NCBI GenBank assembly: GCA_035646535.1
Contig: DASRPD010000051.1
Coordinates: forward strand, 13,572 to 77,571
Reading direction: 5' to 3'
Length of the DNA stretch: 64,000 nucleotides
DNA from: DASRPD01 sp035646535
GTDB taxonomy: Bacteria; Actinomycetota; Acidimicrobiia; IMCC26256; JANYLB01
This document shows, piece by piece, positions 1 to 8,661 of this stretch. How positions within the stretch are numbered: the stretch's first letter is position 1; every line of letters begins with the position of its first letter. The position numbers and the translations under genes are program-made. Below the pieces are notes generated by a model. The model was not told where the DNA came from. It ran no database searches and saw only the letters and a list, made by a program, of their open reading frames with translations.

Positions 1-1293
1 CGCGATCTGCGGGCCGCGCGCGAGGAGCTCGTCATCGGCGTCGACGCGCACCTCGGTGGCGGCGGCGGGACGACCCACTGAGCTGGGCTGCACGTCGTCG
101 GCAGGCTCCAGGGTGAGCAACCCGCTCGCCTCCGCGGTGCCGTAGCACTCCCGAATCACCACCCCGAGCGCTCCGAGCGCGTCGGCGGTCTCGTCGGCCA
201 GGGATGCGAGCGCGCTGAGCGGCGCGCGGGTGCGGTCGAGCCCCAGCAGGGCGCGAGCGTGCCGGGTGCTGAGCCGTCCCGCGAGCAACCCGGGGCGCGC
301 GCCATCCCGCAACGCCCCGAGGCGACGTTGGCCGCGGCGGAGGCCCACGTCGAGCACCTTCCGTTTCAACCAGCCGGCGCGCGAGCGCCGTTCCTCGGCA
401 CGCTCGGCGAGGCGCCCCCACAGGCTGGGGACTCCCAGCAGCACCGTGGGCCTCACTTCGCGCAGGTCGGTGAGCACACCGCGCGGTCCGTCGCCGACGT
501 TGACGACCGCGCCCATGAGCGGGGCGACACCCGTCGAGAGCACGCGCTCGAGGACATGGCTGGGGGGCAGGTACGAGAGGATCTCGTCGTCACTCACGAC
601 GGGGACCCCGTCGGCCAGGGCACGGGCGGCAGCCATGAGGTTGGTATGGGTGAGCGTCACCGGCCGCGGCGCTCCCGAGCCGCCGACGGTCAGCGCGAGC
701 AGTGCCGGTCCGTCGGGGGCGAGACGGCCCACCGACTCGCGCCACGAATCGATCGCGTCCGCGGCGCCGTCGAATCGCTCGACCAGCGTGACCAGCCGCG
801 CCGGCGCCGCGGCGGTGACCGGGATGCCGCGAGGGTCGACCACGAGCACCTCGCGCAGCCGCGGCACCGAGGGGCGCGCCTCGAGGATGGTCGCGAGCTG
901 CTCGGCGTCCTCGACGATCGCGATCTGCACGTCGGCGTCGGCCAGCAACGCGCCGAGCTCCGGTGCGGGCCGACCTGGGTGCAACGACACCACGACCGCG
1001 CCCATCCCCTGCAGACCGAGTGCGGCCGCCGTGGCCTCGATGCCGGGCCCGACGATCATCGCCACGCGGCTGCCGGGCTCGGCCCCGAGGTTCGCGAATC
1101 CGGCAGCGTACGCGCAGGCCCGCCCCTCGAGCTGGCCCCAGAGGGTCTCGGCCCAGACCCCGAGTTGCTTCTGCCGCCACGCGACACGATCGGGTGAGAC
1201 GGCCGCACGCGCCACGAGCAGCTCGGGCAGCGAGGACGCCGCGGCCGGCCGGGCAGTGCGGGTCCCGCCGTGACCGGTCGCCACCACACTCAT
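1..1293 (-). CDS. AMP-binding acyl-CoA synthetase-like protein, partial (C-terminus beyond left edge)
   Basis: Partial gene: 431 N-terminal residues are visible and the rest lies left of the window. The fold is that of the ANL (acyl/aryl-CoA ligase) superfamily, which activates carboxylates as acyl-adenylates before CoA transfer. The ATG (complement of 1291-1293) overlaps the livG stop as ATGA, so the two are translationally coupled. Key motifs are degenerate. The usual YTSGTTGxPKG P-loop reads LTVGGSGAPRPVTLTH (about residues 201-216), without the Thr cluster and the Lys. The second motif reads ECYGTAEASG instead of the usual GYGxTE. It follows two Liv ATPases, a common arrangement for uptake and activation of aromatic or fatty acids. 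The family is clear; catalytic competence is doubtful. Confidence 0.85.
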   Translation of the reverse strand, partial: MSVVATGHGGTRTARPAAASSLPELLVARAAVSPDRVAWRQKQLGVWAETLWGQLEGRACAYAAGFANLGAEPGSRVAMIVGPGIEATAAALGLQGMGAVVVSLHPGRPAPELGALLADADVQIAIVEDAEQLATILEARPSVPRLREVLVVDPRGIPVTAAAPARLVTLVERFDGAADAIDSWRESVGRLAPDGPALLALTVGGSGAPRPVTLTHTNLMAAARALADGVPVVSDDEILSYLPPSHVLERVLSTGVAPLMGAVVNVGDGPRGVLTDLREVRPTVLLGVPSLWGRLAERAEERRSRAGWLKRKVLDVGLRRGQRRLGALRDGARPGLLAGRLSTRHARALLGLDRTRAPLSALASLADETADALGALGVVIRECYGTAEASGLLTLEPADDVQPSSVGRPAAATEVRVDADDELLARGPQIA

Positions 1294-2132
1294 GCCTGCC
1301 CGCCCTCCTGCATGGCATCGCCGCCCAGGTACGCCGCGATCACCGCGGGGTCGGTCTGGATTTCCGCGGGCGGGCCGACGGCGGTCACCTCGCCGAAGTT
1401 GAGCGCGAGCACCCGGTCCGCGAGATCCATGATGAGGTGCATGTCGTGCTCGACGAGGATCATCGTCAGCCCCAGCTCGGCCCGCAGCCGCAGAATCGTG
1501 CGCGCCATCGACTCGGTCTCCTCGACGTTCATGCCCGCTACCGGCTCGTCGAGCAGCAGCAGCTTCGGGTCCATCGCGAGCGCACGACCGAGCTCGATGC
1601 GCTTCTGGACCCCGTACGGGAGGGTTGCCACCGGTATCCCCCGGTACGCGCCGAGCATCAGCAGCTCGGCGATCTCCTCGCACGGACGCCGGTGCACCAC
1701 CTCCTCCCGCTTGGCCCGCCCGACCCACGCCATCCCGGACAGGAAGCCGGTGCGCATCAGGTGGTGGCGACCCAGCATCAGGTTGTCGATCACGTCGAGG
1801 TTGGTGAACAGCGCAAGGTTCTGGAACGTGCGCGCGAGCCCGCGTGAGGCGATCGCCGACGGCCGACGGCCGACGAGCTCGACGCCATCGAGCGCGATCG
1901 AGCCGGACTGGGGTCGGTAGGCCCCGTTGAGGCAGTTGAAGATCGAGGTCTTGCCGGCACCGTTCGGGCCGATGATCGCGAACAGCTCGGCGGCAAAGAC
2001 CTCGAAGTCGACCGCCGTGAGCGTGTTGATGCCCCCGAAGCGCAGGGTGAGGTCCGAGACCTCGAGCAACGGGACCGGCTCGACCTGGGAATCCGATCCG
2101 GACGTGGCGGCTCCTGCGCTCACGGCATCCAC
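1290..2132 (-). CDS. livG: Branched-chain amino acid-type ABC transporter ATP-binding protein (LivG)
   Basis: Cytoplasmic ATPase of a Liv/HAAT-type importer, which normally pairs with LivF, two permeases and a periplasmic binding protein. 280 residues from a GTG start. Walker A GPNGAGKT lies near residues 55-62, the signature is the LivG-typical LPYGVQ, and Walker B is LLLLDEP. The C-terminal tail with D-PAVIAAYLGG is characteristic of LivG. The start lies inside the end of livF (13-bp overlap) and the stop overlaps the next start as ATGA. No permease is visible here; it may lie left of the window. The substrate cannot be told from ATPases alone, and the neighbouring ligase suggests an organic acid as readily as an amino acid. 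Confidence 0.93.
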   Translation of the reverse strand: MDAVSAGAATSGSDSQVEPVPLLEVSDLTLRFGGINTLTAVDFEVFAAELFAIIGPNGAGKTSIFNCLNGAYRPQSGSIALDGVELVGRRPSAIASRGLARTFQNLALFTNLDVIDNLMLGRHHLMRTGFLSGMAWVGRAKREEVVHRRPCEEIAELLMLGAYRGIPVATLPYGVQKRIELGRALAMDPKLLLLDEPVAGMNVEETESMARTILRLRAELGLTMILVEHDMHLIMDLADRVLALNFGEVTAVGPPAEIQTDPAVIAAYLGGDAMQEGGQA

Positions 2133-2932
2133 GGCCGGACGCGAGACGACGGCGCCAGTGTCGTGAAGGAGTGGCGGCCCTGTTCGCTCGCTCCGAGGTA
2201 GAGGCGGCGAATCTCGGGGTCGTCGAGCAGGTCCGATCCGGGTCCCTCGCGCACGACCCGGCCCGTCTCCAGCACGTAGGCGTGGTGCGCGATCGAGAGC
2301 GCCATCGACGCGTTCTGTTCGACGAGTAGGACGCTGGTGCCGGTCCTGTTGATCGTCGCGATGATGTCGCGGATCCGGTGGACGATCCTCGGTGCCAGCC
2401 CGAGCGAGGGCTCGTCGAGCAACAGCAGCCGCGGAGCGGCCATGAGCGCTCGTGCGATGGCGAGCATCTGTTGCTCACCGCCCGACAGGTAACCGGCTTG
2501 GCTTCGTCGTCGCTCGCCCAACACGGGGAAGAGCTCGAGGACGTGCTCGTAGGTCGCCCGGATCCCGGCGCGGTCACGCCGGGTGTACGCGCCGGCGCGC
2601 AGGTTCTCCTCCACGGTGAGCTCGCCGAAGATCCGCCGGCCCTCCATCACCTGAGCGAGCCCCCGACGCACGACCGAAGCGGGGTTGGCCCGCTCGATGC
2701 GTGCACCTTCGAACTGGATCATCCCCGACGTGACCGACCCCTGATGCGCGCCGAGCAGGCCCGAGCAGGCGCGCAGCAAGGTCGTCTTGCCCGCGCCGTT
2801 CGCGCCCAGCATGGCGACGATCGAGCCCGTCGGGACCTCGAGGCTGACGCCTTGCAGGACATGGATCGCCTCGCCGTAGACGACGTCGATGTCGTGCACG
2901 CGCAGGATCGGTCCCTCAGCATCGCTCGACAT
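2120..2932 (-). CDS. livF: Branched-chain amino acid-type ABC transporter ATP-binding protein (LivF)
   Basis: Second Liv-type ATPase, 270 residues, first gene of the minus-strand operon livF-livG-ligase. Walker A GANGAGKTT, signature LSGGEQQM, Walker B LLLLDEPSLGLAP and the LVEQN segment are all LivF hallmarks. The C-terminus is about 30 residues longer than usual after the conserved RRLYLG and runs into livG. The ATG is the complement of 2930-2932. Upstream are only decayed gene remnants, so the promoter must lie roughly within 2933-3061, where I see no strong motif. Confidence 0.93.
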   Translation of the reverse strand: MSSDAEGPILRVHDIDVVYGEAIHVLQGVSLEVPTGSIVAMLGANGAGKTTLLRACSGLLGAHQGSVTSGMIQFEGARIERANPASVVRRGLAQVMEGRRIFGELTVEENLRAGAYTRRDRAGIRATYEHVLELFPVLGERRRSQAGYLSGGEQQMLAIARALMAAPRLLLLDEPSLGLAPRIVHRIRDIIATINRTGTSVLLVEQNASMALSIAHHAYVLETGRVVREGPGSDLLDDPEIRRLYLGASEQGRHSFTTLAPSSRVRPWMP

Positions 2933-3061
2933 CGGTTCGGAACCCTACGGCGGACTTCTACCCTCATCAAGGGACCGGGGCGAGCCGGACGGTCATGGGG
3001 ATCGTCGCGTGATTCGACCGCAAACCGCCGAGGCCAACCGTGCCGTGGCGGCCGCCACGGT

Positions 3062-3345
3062 TCAGAGGTGGCGGCCGAGCGCCAGCAGTAGGCGAGTCCC
3101 GGAGTCGGCGTCGGCAGGGATCGCGAGGTCGTCGCCGAGCATGCCGCTGGCGCGCAACAGGTCGAGCTGTGGTTCGAGGACCCGCCGACAGCCGTCGATC
3201 AGCTCGGGAGCGAGGGTGGTGTCTTGTCCGGTCGCGGTAGCGATGTCCCAACCGTGGATGAGGACGTCGACAAAGCGATGCCCGCGTCAACCGCCCCCGG
3301 AACGGGTCCGTAGCTCACCGCACAGGGCGCAGCAAGCGCGCCGGG
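3062..3345 (-). pseudogene. Remnant of a TIGR03086/DinB-like (mycothiol-type) metal-binding protein, frameshifted
   Basis: Reading the minus strand, a PGALAAP...YGPVPGAVDAG stretch in one frame is continued near 3280 in a different frame by HRFVDVLIHGWDIATATGQ and about 50 more residues to a TGA at 3062-3064. Proline-Gly-Ala followed by E/D-LxHGWDxAxATG is the C-terminal signature of the TIGR03086 family (DinB/maleylpyruvate isomerase-like superfamily). The N-terminal helices with the metal ligands are absent. The coding signal stops at about 3345, where it abuts an RND pump remnant. It is a broken fragment, not an expressed gene, unless the frameshift is a sequencing error. Confidence 0.6.
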
Positions 3346-3565
3346 TGCTTCGAAGGCGCGCGCTCCCGAAGGACGTCAGCAGGAGGAAGAAGATTCCGAC
3401 CGCGGCGAGAAGACCGACTCCCAGGAGCCGACGGTCCGACTCCTGGCGCTCCTCGTATTCGCCGGACACCTCCGCGAAGTAACCGGTGGGCAACTTCATC
3501 TCCTCGAGGCCCTTCTCGATGTCGCCGGCCTGCACAGGGTTGACCACTCACGTTGGTACGGTCGA
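3345..3565 (-). pseudogene. Remnant of an RND (CusA/CzcA-like) efflux transporter
   Basis: The minus strand encodes LPTGYFAEVSGEYEERQE followed by a hydrophobic helix ending in FFLLLTSFGS. This matches the region of heavy-metal RND pumps between the porter domain (LPxGYxxxxGGxYExQ) and the following membrane helix (IFLLLxxxFxS). About 60 residues are recognisable. Slightly upstream, in another frame, RTNVSG resembles the NVxGRD element that precedes it in the family. Everything else of the roughly 1000-residue pump is missing. The fragment ends in the start region of the divergent amine oxidase gene. Confidence 0.5.
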
Positions 3566-3569
3566 CCGG

Positions 3570-4964
3570 ATGACATCCATGCCCCGCCGTGACTTCCTCC
3601 GGGCCGGGGCGCTGGGGTCCGTCGCGGCACTTGCCACCGGCGCGAGGTGGGCAAGGGGCTCACTCCCGATGGCGTCGGCGACGACCGTGTCGGAACCGGT
3701 CGGGTTCGTGCGCACGAACTGGTCGCGTGATCCGTTCTCGTTCGGGAGCTACTCGTATCTGGGCGTCGGCGCGACGCCGAAGGATCGGGCGCGGCTCGCC
3801 CGGCCGGTGATGGGCACCCTGCACTTCGCGGGGGAGGCCACGAACACCTCGTTCCCGTCCACGGTGAACGGCGCATACCTCGAGGGTCAAGCCGCGGCAA
3901 GAAGGATCGATCGCGGCGCGCCGGCCGGCGCGCCCCTCGACGTCGTCATCGTCGGTGCGGGGATGGCCGGCCTCATCGCGGGCCGTGACCTAAAGGCCGC
4001 CGGCCATCGCGTCGTGGTCGTCGAAGCCCGTGGCCGGGTCGGTGGTCGCATCGTGACCGACCGGTCGCTCGGCGTCCCGCTCGACCTCGGGGCCTCGTGG
4101 ATCCACGGGGTGCGCAAGAACCCCGTCAAGGAGCTGGCCGATCAGCTCGGTGTGGCCACGGTCGCCACCGACTACGACGACGCGGTCTGGTACGACGAAA
4201 CGGGACGTCGCGTGAAGGCCAAGCTCGCCGCCGACGTCGACGGGCTGTACGAGAAGGTCGTCGCTCGGGCGAGCCGCTGGGGCGAATCCCGCGAGCGGGA
4301 CACGTCACTGCGAGCGGGCGTCGACGTCGCGATGCGAGCGCTCGACCCGGGGCCGCGCCGGCGGGCGCTGCTGCGTAACGAGCTCACGACGAGAATCGAG
4401 CACGAGTACGCCGCGGATCTCTCCGAGCTGTCGCTGTGGTACTGGGACGCCGATCAGAGCCCGCTCGGCGGCGACCACATGATCGAGGGTGGCTATGACC
4501 AGCTTCCCGACGCACTCGCCCCCTCGCTCGACGTGCGCACGGGCCACGTCGTCGATCGCATCGAGTACTCCCGTGATCAGGTGACCGTCCGTACCGACCG
4601 CGGCTCGTTCACCGGACAACGAGCAGTGGTCACCTTGCCGATCGGCGTACTGCAAGCCGGAACCGTCACGTTCGCGCCCGAGCTGCCGACCGGGCATCGC
4701 CACGCGATCTCGGTGATCGGCATGGGCGTGCTCGACAAGCTGTACCTGCGCTTTGCCGCCCCGTTCTGGGACGACGTGTTCCTGATCGACATCGCCAACA
4801 CGGATCGGCGCGGGTTCCCCGAGTGGTTCGACGTGACGGCCGTGGTCGGCGCGCCGGTCCTCGCGGGTTTCACCGCGTCAAGCGGCGCGCGCGAGCGATC
4901 GACGTGGACCGATACACGTCTCGTCGCCGACGCCATGGGGGTGCTCGACCGCGTCTACGGCTGA
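3570..4964 (+). CDS. Tat-exported flavin amine oxidase with circularly permuted domain order
   Basis: 464 residues from ATG 3570. Residues 5-10 (PRRDFL) and the following hydrophobic stretch form a Tat signal, so export of a folded flavoprotein is expected. Residues about 42-114 match the extreme C-terminus of canonical monoamine/polyamine oxidases: W-x-R-DPFSFGSYSYL, then FAGEAT at 87-92 and VNGAYLEGQAAARRI. Only afterwards comes the normal N-terminus: Rossmann GAGMAG at 129-134, E152, then RGRVGGR. The protein stops at VLDRVYG, exactly where the segment found at its own N-terminus would normally follow. All parts are present once, in permuted order. It is convergent with the next gene (10-bp overlap). 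The substrate is unknown. Confidence 0.85.
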   Translation: MTSMPRRDFLRAGALGSVAALATGARWARGSLPMASATTVSEPVGFVRTNWSRDPFSFGSYSYLGVGATPKDRARLARPVMGTLHFAGEATNTSFPSTVNGAYLEGQAAARRIDRGAPAGAPLDVVIVGAGMAGLIAGRDLKAAGHRVVVVEARGRVGGRIVTDRSLGVPLDLGASWIHGVRKNPVKELADQLGVATVATDYDDAVWYDETGRRVKAKLAADVDGLYEKVVARASRWGESRERDTSLRAGVDVAMRALDPGPRRRALLRNELTTRIEHEYAADLSELSLWYWDADQSPLGGDHMIEGGYDQLPDALAPSLDVRTGHVVDRIEYSRDQVTVRTDRGSFTGQRAVVTLPIGVLQAGTVTFAPELPTGHRHAISVIGMGVLDKLYLRFAAPFWDDVFLIDIANTDRRGFPEWFDVTAVVGAPVLAGFTASSGARERSTWTDTRLVADAMGVLDRVYG

Positions 4965-6039
4965 CCCTGTACCGCGAGGAGCTCCCACTCGTCGGGGACG
5001 CCCTTGAGACTGCGTGTCCCCCGAGACTTGAACGCGATCCCCGACCCGGCGACGAGATCCTTCACCGTGCGGCTCACGAGCACCTCGCCCGGGCCGGCAA
5101 CGGCGCCGACGCGCGCCGCGATGTGCACGGCGATGCCTCCGATGTCGTCACCCATGACCTCGATCTCGCCGCAATGCAGCCCGATCCGTACCGGGACGTC
5201 CACCGTGGCGGTCGCCTGATGGATCGCGGTCGCACAGCGGATGGCTCGCGCCGGGCCGTCGAAACTGGCGAGAAAGCCGTCGCCGAGCGTCTTCACCTCG
5301 GTGCCGCCGAACCGCTCGAGCTGGGTTCGGACCGCGCGGTGATGCCGATCGAGCACCTCGTGCCATCTCGCGTCGCCGATCTCGGCGGCGCGCTCGGTCG
5401 AGCCCGCGATGTCGGTGAAGAGCACCGTCGCCAGTCGCCGATCGGGCTCCACCGCGCGCCGGGTACCGGTGAGGAACTCCTCGATCTCGTCGACGATCTC
5501 GTCGGCGCGCTCGTACCACGGGACGTGATCGATGCCCGGCACCTCGACGTAGACCGCACCCGGGATGTGCTCCGCGAGGTAGCGGCCCGGTTGAAGTCCT
5601 CGGCGGTCACCAGCCACGGATGATCGTCGGCGTAGGTCGAACGCGCCATCGAGCCGTAGAGCACGAGCGCCTCGGTGCGCTCGGGACGGGACGCGGCGAA
5701 GAGCATGGTTGCCGGTCCACCCTCGGAGGAGCCCAGCAGTGCCGCGCGCTCCGAGCCGGCGGCGTCCATGACGGCGGCGAGGTCGGTCATGCGCGTGTCC
5801 ATGTCCGGCGCGCTCGTGACCGTGATCGGATCGGAGAGGCCGGTGCCTCTCCGGTCGAACGCGATGACCCGCGCGAACGACCCGAGCCGCTCGAGGTAGC
5901 GAGCCGCCGCGGGTTCGCTCCAGGTCAACTCGACGTGCGAGATGAAACCCGGCGCGACCACGAGGTCCAGATCGCCCGCTCCCCAGACCTGGTAGGCGAG
6001 GTGGACGTCTTCGTTGCGCGCGTACTGCGTCTCGGGCAT
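4955..6039 (-). pseudogene. Alpha/beta hydrolase-adenylate/guanylate cyclase fusion, broken by internal deletion
   Basis: The N-terminal part (6039 to about 5595) encodes an alpha/beta hydrolase with nucleophile elbow GSSEGG, ending at HPWLVTAEDFN. The C-terminal part continues in another frame as RYLAEHIPGA, then a class III nucleotidyl cyclase domain (LFTDIAGSTERA, KTLGDGFLASFD, RIGLHCGEIE). This hydrolase-cyclase architecture is a common actinobacterial family of roughly 430-450 residues. About 100 residues, including the part carrying the hydrolase acid residue, are missing at the junction near 5590-5600, and the frame shifts there. The start is ATG, complement of 6037-6039. The two halves could still be made separately; a functional fusion is not encoded. 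Confidence 0.8.
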
Positions 6040-6113
6040 CACCACCGAGAGGCTATGCAGCTTCCGCCGTCCTCGACGGCGACCTGCCGGCACGTGACCG
6101 TAGGATCCCCGTC

Positions 6114-7127
6114 ATGGCCCGACTGCGGTGGATCGGATGGGTGGCGGCGGCCGTGCTCTTCGTGAGCGCGTGCTCCGGCGGGAGCAACGGAGGAGACGAC
6201 TCGTCCGCTGACAAGTCATCGACGAATGAGACGGTGAGCTTCGTCAGCCAGAACATCCTGCACGGCATCGCGTGTGCTGCCGAGACCGACAGGTGTGAGC
6301 TCCCGAACCGTGTCGAGCTGTTCCTCGACCAGCTCGCAGCCGCGGACTGTCCCGATCTCGTGAGCCTGCAGGAGGCCAACCAACAGGTCGCCGACCTGGT
6401 CTCCGACCAGTTGGCCGAAGTCTGCGACGGCGCCTACCACCTCGAGTACGACCATGACACGGGCATCGACCGCGAGCTCGTCCTCACCACCGGTGAGGTC
6501 CTCGGCACGCGCCGGGAACGGCTCGTAGGCCCGCTGCGCAGTGTCTACGTCGTGCGTGTCGCGACCGACGCCGGTGTCGTCAACTTCGTGACGACGCACC
6601 TCGCGAGCAGCAGCGACAACGGACCGTGCGACGCCGAGACCTGTCCCCCGCCGTGTTCGGTCGACGACACCCTGAACAGCTGCCAGGCCCGCGAGATCCT
6701 CGAGCTGGTCGACGAGATCGCCGATCCGAACGTGATCGTCGTGGTCGGTGGCGATCTGAACGCCACGATCGACGAGCCCACCAATGTCGCGTTCGCCGAC
6801 CAGGGCTACGTCGACACCCACATCGCCGCCGGCAACGCCGAATGCGACCCGGCGACCGGTACCGAGTGCACCTCGGGCCGCGCCGACGAGGACCTCTCGG
6901 ACCTCACCGACCCGACCAGCCTTCAGACCGAGCGGATCGACGACATCACCCTCACCGACCCGACCCACGCGGACGTGACCTATTCGCTGCTGCTCGAAGG
7001 CGCGGCCGTGCTCGATCATCTCGACGGTTCCGCGGTGCTCGTGGACGGTCGCTGGCTCGTGACACGCGAGGCCTACTGCGATGTCAACGCGCAGGGCGAC
7101 GAGATCCCCGAACCCTGCGAGAGCTGA
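6114..7127 (+). CDS. Endonuclease/exonuclease/phosphatase-family lipoprotein
   Basis: 337 residues. The N-terminus is a lipoprotein signal with lipobox FVSAC (Cys20), followed by a Gly/Ser/Asp-rich tether, so the protein is probably anchored outside the cytoplasmic membrane. The rest has EEP-fold landmarks: SQNILHG at the start, LQEAN (metal-binding Glu), TTHLAS, GGDLNA (Asp and Asn) and a terminal region with a possible catalytic His (LDHLDGS). EEP enzymes cleave phosphodiesters in DNA, phospholipids or nucleotides. Several Cys pairs suggest extracytoplasmic disulfides. The substrate cannot be assigned. It is followed after 15 bp by the dimethylformamidase-like gene, so the two may be cotranscribed. 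Confidence 0.8.
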   Translation: MARLRWIGWVAAAVLFVSACSGGSNGGDDSSADKSSTNETVSFVSQNILHGIACAAETDRCELPNRVELFLDQLAAADCPDLVSLQEANQQVADLVSDQLAEVCDGAYHLEYDHDTGIDRELVLTTGEVLGTRRERLVGPLRSVYVVRVATDAGVVNFVTTHLASSSDNGPCDAETCPPPCSVDDTLNSCQAREILELVDEIADPNVIVVVGGDLNATIDEPTNVAFADQGYVDTHIAAGNAECDPATGTECTSGRADEDLSDLTDPTSLQTERIDDITLTDPTHADVTYSLLLEGAAVLDHLDGSAVLVDGRWLVTREAYCDVNAQGDEIPEPCES

Positions 7128-7142
7128 GGCCGAGGAAACCCA

Positions 7143-8654
7143 ATGCCGCGACCACCTGCCGAGCCGACGGTGCTCGCGGCCCCCGCCGCGTACGCGTGGC
7201 CCCAGTCGGTCCTGCCGGGCGAGACAGTGGGCATCCACGCGGCCGGTCCCCCGGTTCCCGCCCGCGTCACCGTCGCGCGCATCGGCGCGCACCGAGAGGT
7301 CGTCTGGACCGGCGAGCTCACTCTCGAACCGCATCTCGTACCCACCGACGCCGCCGCTCGCGGCTGTCGGTGGCCGGCCGCGGTCGAGGTCCCGATCGGT
7401 CGCGAGTGGACCAGCGGCTACTACGAGATCGCCGTCATCACCGACGCGGGCCGGATGGCCCACGAGGCGCTGGCCTTCTTCGTCGTGCGCGCCGCGACCG
7501 AGGATCCGACACGACCGCTGCTCGTGCTGGATACGAACACCTGGAACGCGTACAACGACTTCGGCGGCCGCAACCTCTATGAGGGTGGAACTCATGTCTC
7601 GTTCGCCCGCCCGCTCGCCAACGGTCTGCTGCGCAAGCCCGCCGGACCGGGCAGTCGCGTCACGGTGCTCGATCCGCCCGACCCGCGCATGCGCGATCAC
7701 GTCAACTATCTCCGCACCCACCAGTTCACACCGTGGGCCGGCTCCGCGGGCTGGCCCAACTACGAGCTCGGCTTCGTGCGCTGGGCCGAGACCGCGGGCC
7801 GCGACCTCGACTACGCGATCAACGCGGACCTCGAAGACCCAGCGCTCCTCGAGGACCGGCGCGCCTACCTCTCGGTCGGCCACGACGAGTACTGGTCGGC
7901 GCCCATGCGCGACACGGTGGAGTCCTTCACCCGCGCCGGCGGCAACGCACTGTTCCTGTCGGGGAACACGAGCTTCTGGCAGGTACGCATCGAAGACGGC
8001 GGCGAGACGATGGTCGGCTACAAGGACCGCTTCGAACGCGACCCGGTCTACGGAACCGCTGACCAACACCTCCTCACCTCGATGTGGTCGGATCAGCTCG
8101 TCGGCCGGCCCGAGAACACGATGACCGGCGTGAGCTTCGTGCGCGGCGGCTACCACCGCATTGGGCGCACCGTCGCGTCCGGCGCCGGCGGCTACACCGT
8201 GTACCGGCCCGACCACTGGGTCTTCGACGGCACGGGTGTGACCTACGGCGACCTCATCGGCGCGCGCTCGACGATCGTCGGCTACGAGTGCGACGGGTGC
8301 GACTTCGTGATGCGCAACGGCGTGCCGACACCGACTGGTTCGGACGGGACGCCGAGCGACTTCGCGATCCTCGGCATCGCACCCGCTGAGCACTTCGACC
8401 GCGACAACGCTCCCCGCCCGCCGCGCCCGCAGGATCCGTCGGAGGTCGAGTTCATCGCCGGCCGCGCGCTCGGCGACGCGGGACCCGATGGAGTCGCCGC
8501 ACTCCGCCACGGCCACTCGGTGATGGGTGTGCACGAGCCGGGCGGCTTCGTGTTCACCTCGGGCAGCACCGATTGGGCGTGGGGACTGAGCGGCAACGAT
8601 CCCGTGATCGAACAGATCACCCACAACCTGCTCGACCGCGCCCTCACCCCCTGA
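7143..8654 (+). CDS. N,N-dimethylformamidase beta-subunit-like protein
   Basis: 503 residues. The sequence matches the large-subunit C-terminal domain of N,N-dimethylformamidase: LVLDTNTWNAYNDFGGRNLYEGG, then GHDEYWSAPMRDTVESF, GGNALFLSGNTSFWQVR and a C-terminal VFTSGSTDWAWGL. An N-terminal beta-sandwich (about residues 1-115) precedes it. No signal peptide is visible. In the known enzyme this subunit contributes an unusual tyrosine/glutamate-ligated iron centre; family members in actinobacteria are mostly uncharacterised. No small alpha subunit is seen nearby, so amidase activity on dimethylformamide is not implied. Spacing suggests an operon with the upstream lipoprotein. Confidence 0.82.
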   Translation: MPRPPAEPTVLAAPAAYAWPQSVLPGETVGIHAAGPPVPARVTVARIGAHREVVWTGELTLEPHLVPTDAAARGCRWPAAVEVPIGREWTSGYYEIAVITDAGRMAHEALAFFVVRAATEDPTRPLLVLDTNTWNAYNDFGGRNLYEGGTHVSFARPLANGLLRKPAGPGSRVTVLDPPDPRMRDHVNYLRTHQFTPWAGSAGWPNYELGFVRWAETAGRDLDYAINADLEDPALLEDRRAYLSVGHDEYWSAPMRDTVESFTRAGGNALFLSGNTSFWQVRIEDGGETMVGYKDRFERDPVYGTADQHLLTSMWSDQLVGRPENTMTGVSFVRGGYHRIGRTVASGAGGYTVYRPDHWVFDGTGVTYGDLIGARSTIVGYECDGCDFVMRNGVPTPTGSDGTPSDFAILGIAPAEHFDRDNAPRPPRPQDPSEVEFIAGRALGDAGPDGVAALRHGHSVMGVHEPGGFVFTSGSTDWAWGLSGNDPVIEQITHNLLDRALTP

Positions 8655-8661
8655 GCCGCGG

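Noticed and set aside
6114..8654. Secondary-metabolite or solvent-degradation cluster around the dimethylformamidase-like gene
   Set aside because: Only two genes are adjacent in the same direction, the small dimethylformamidase subunit is missing, and no pathway partners are visible.
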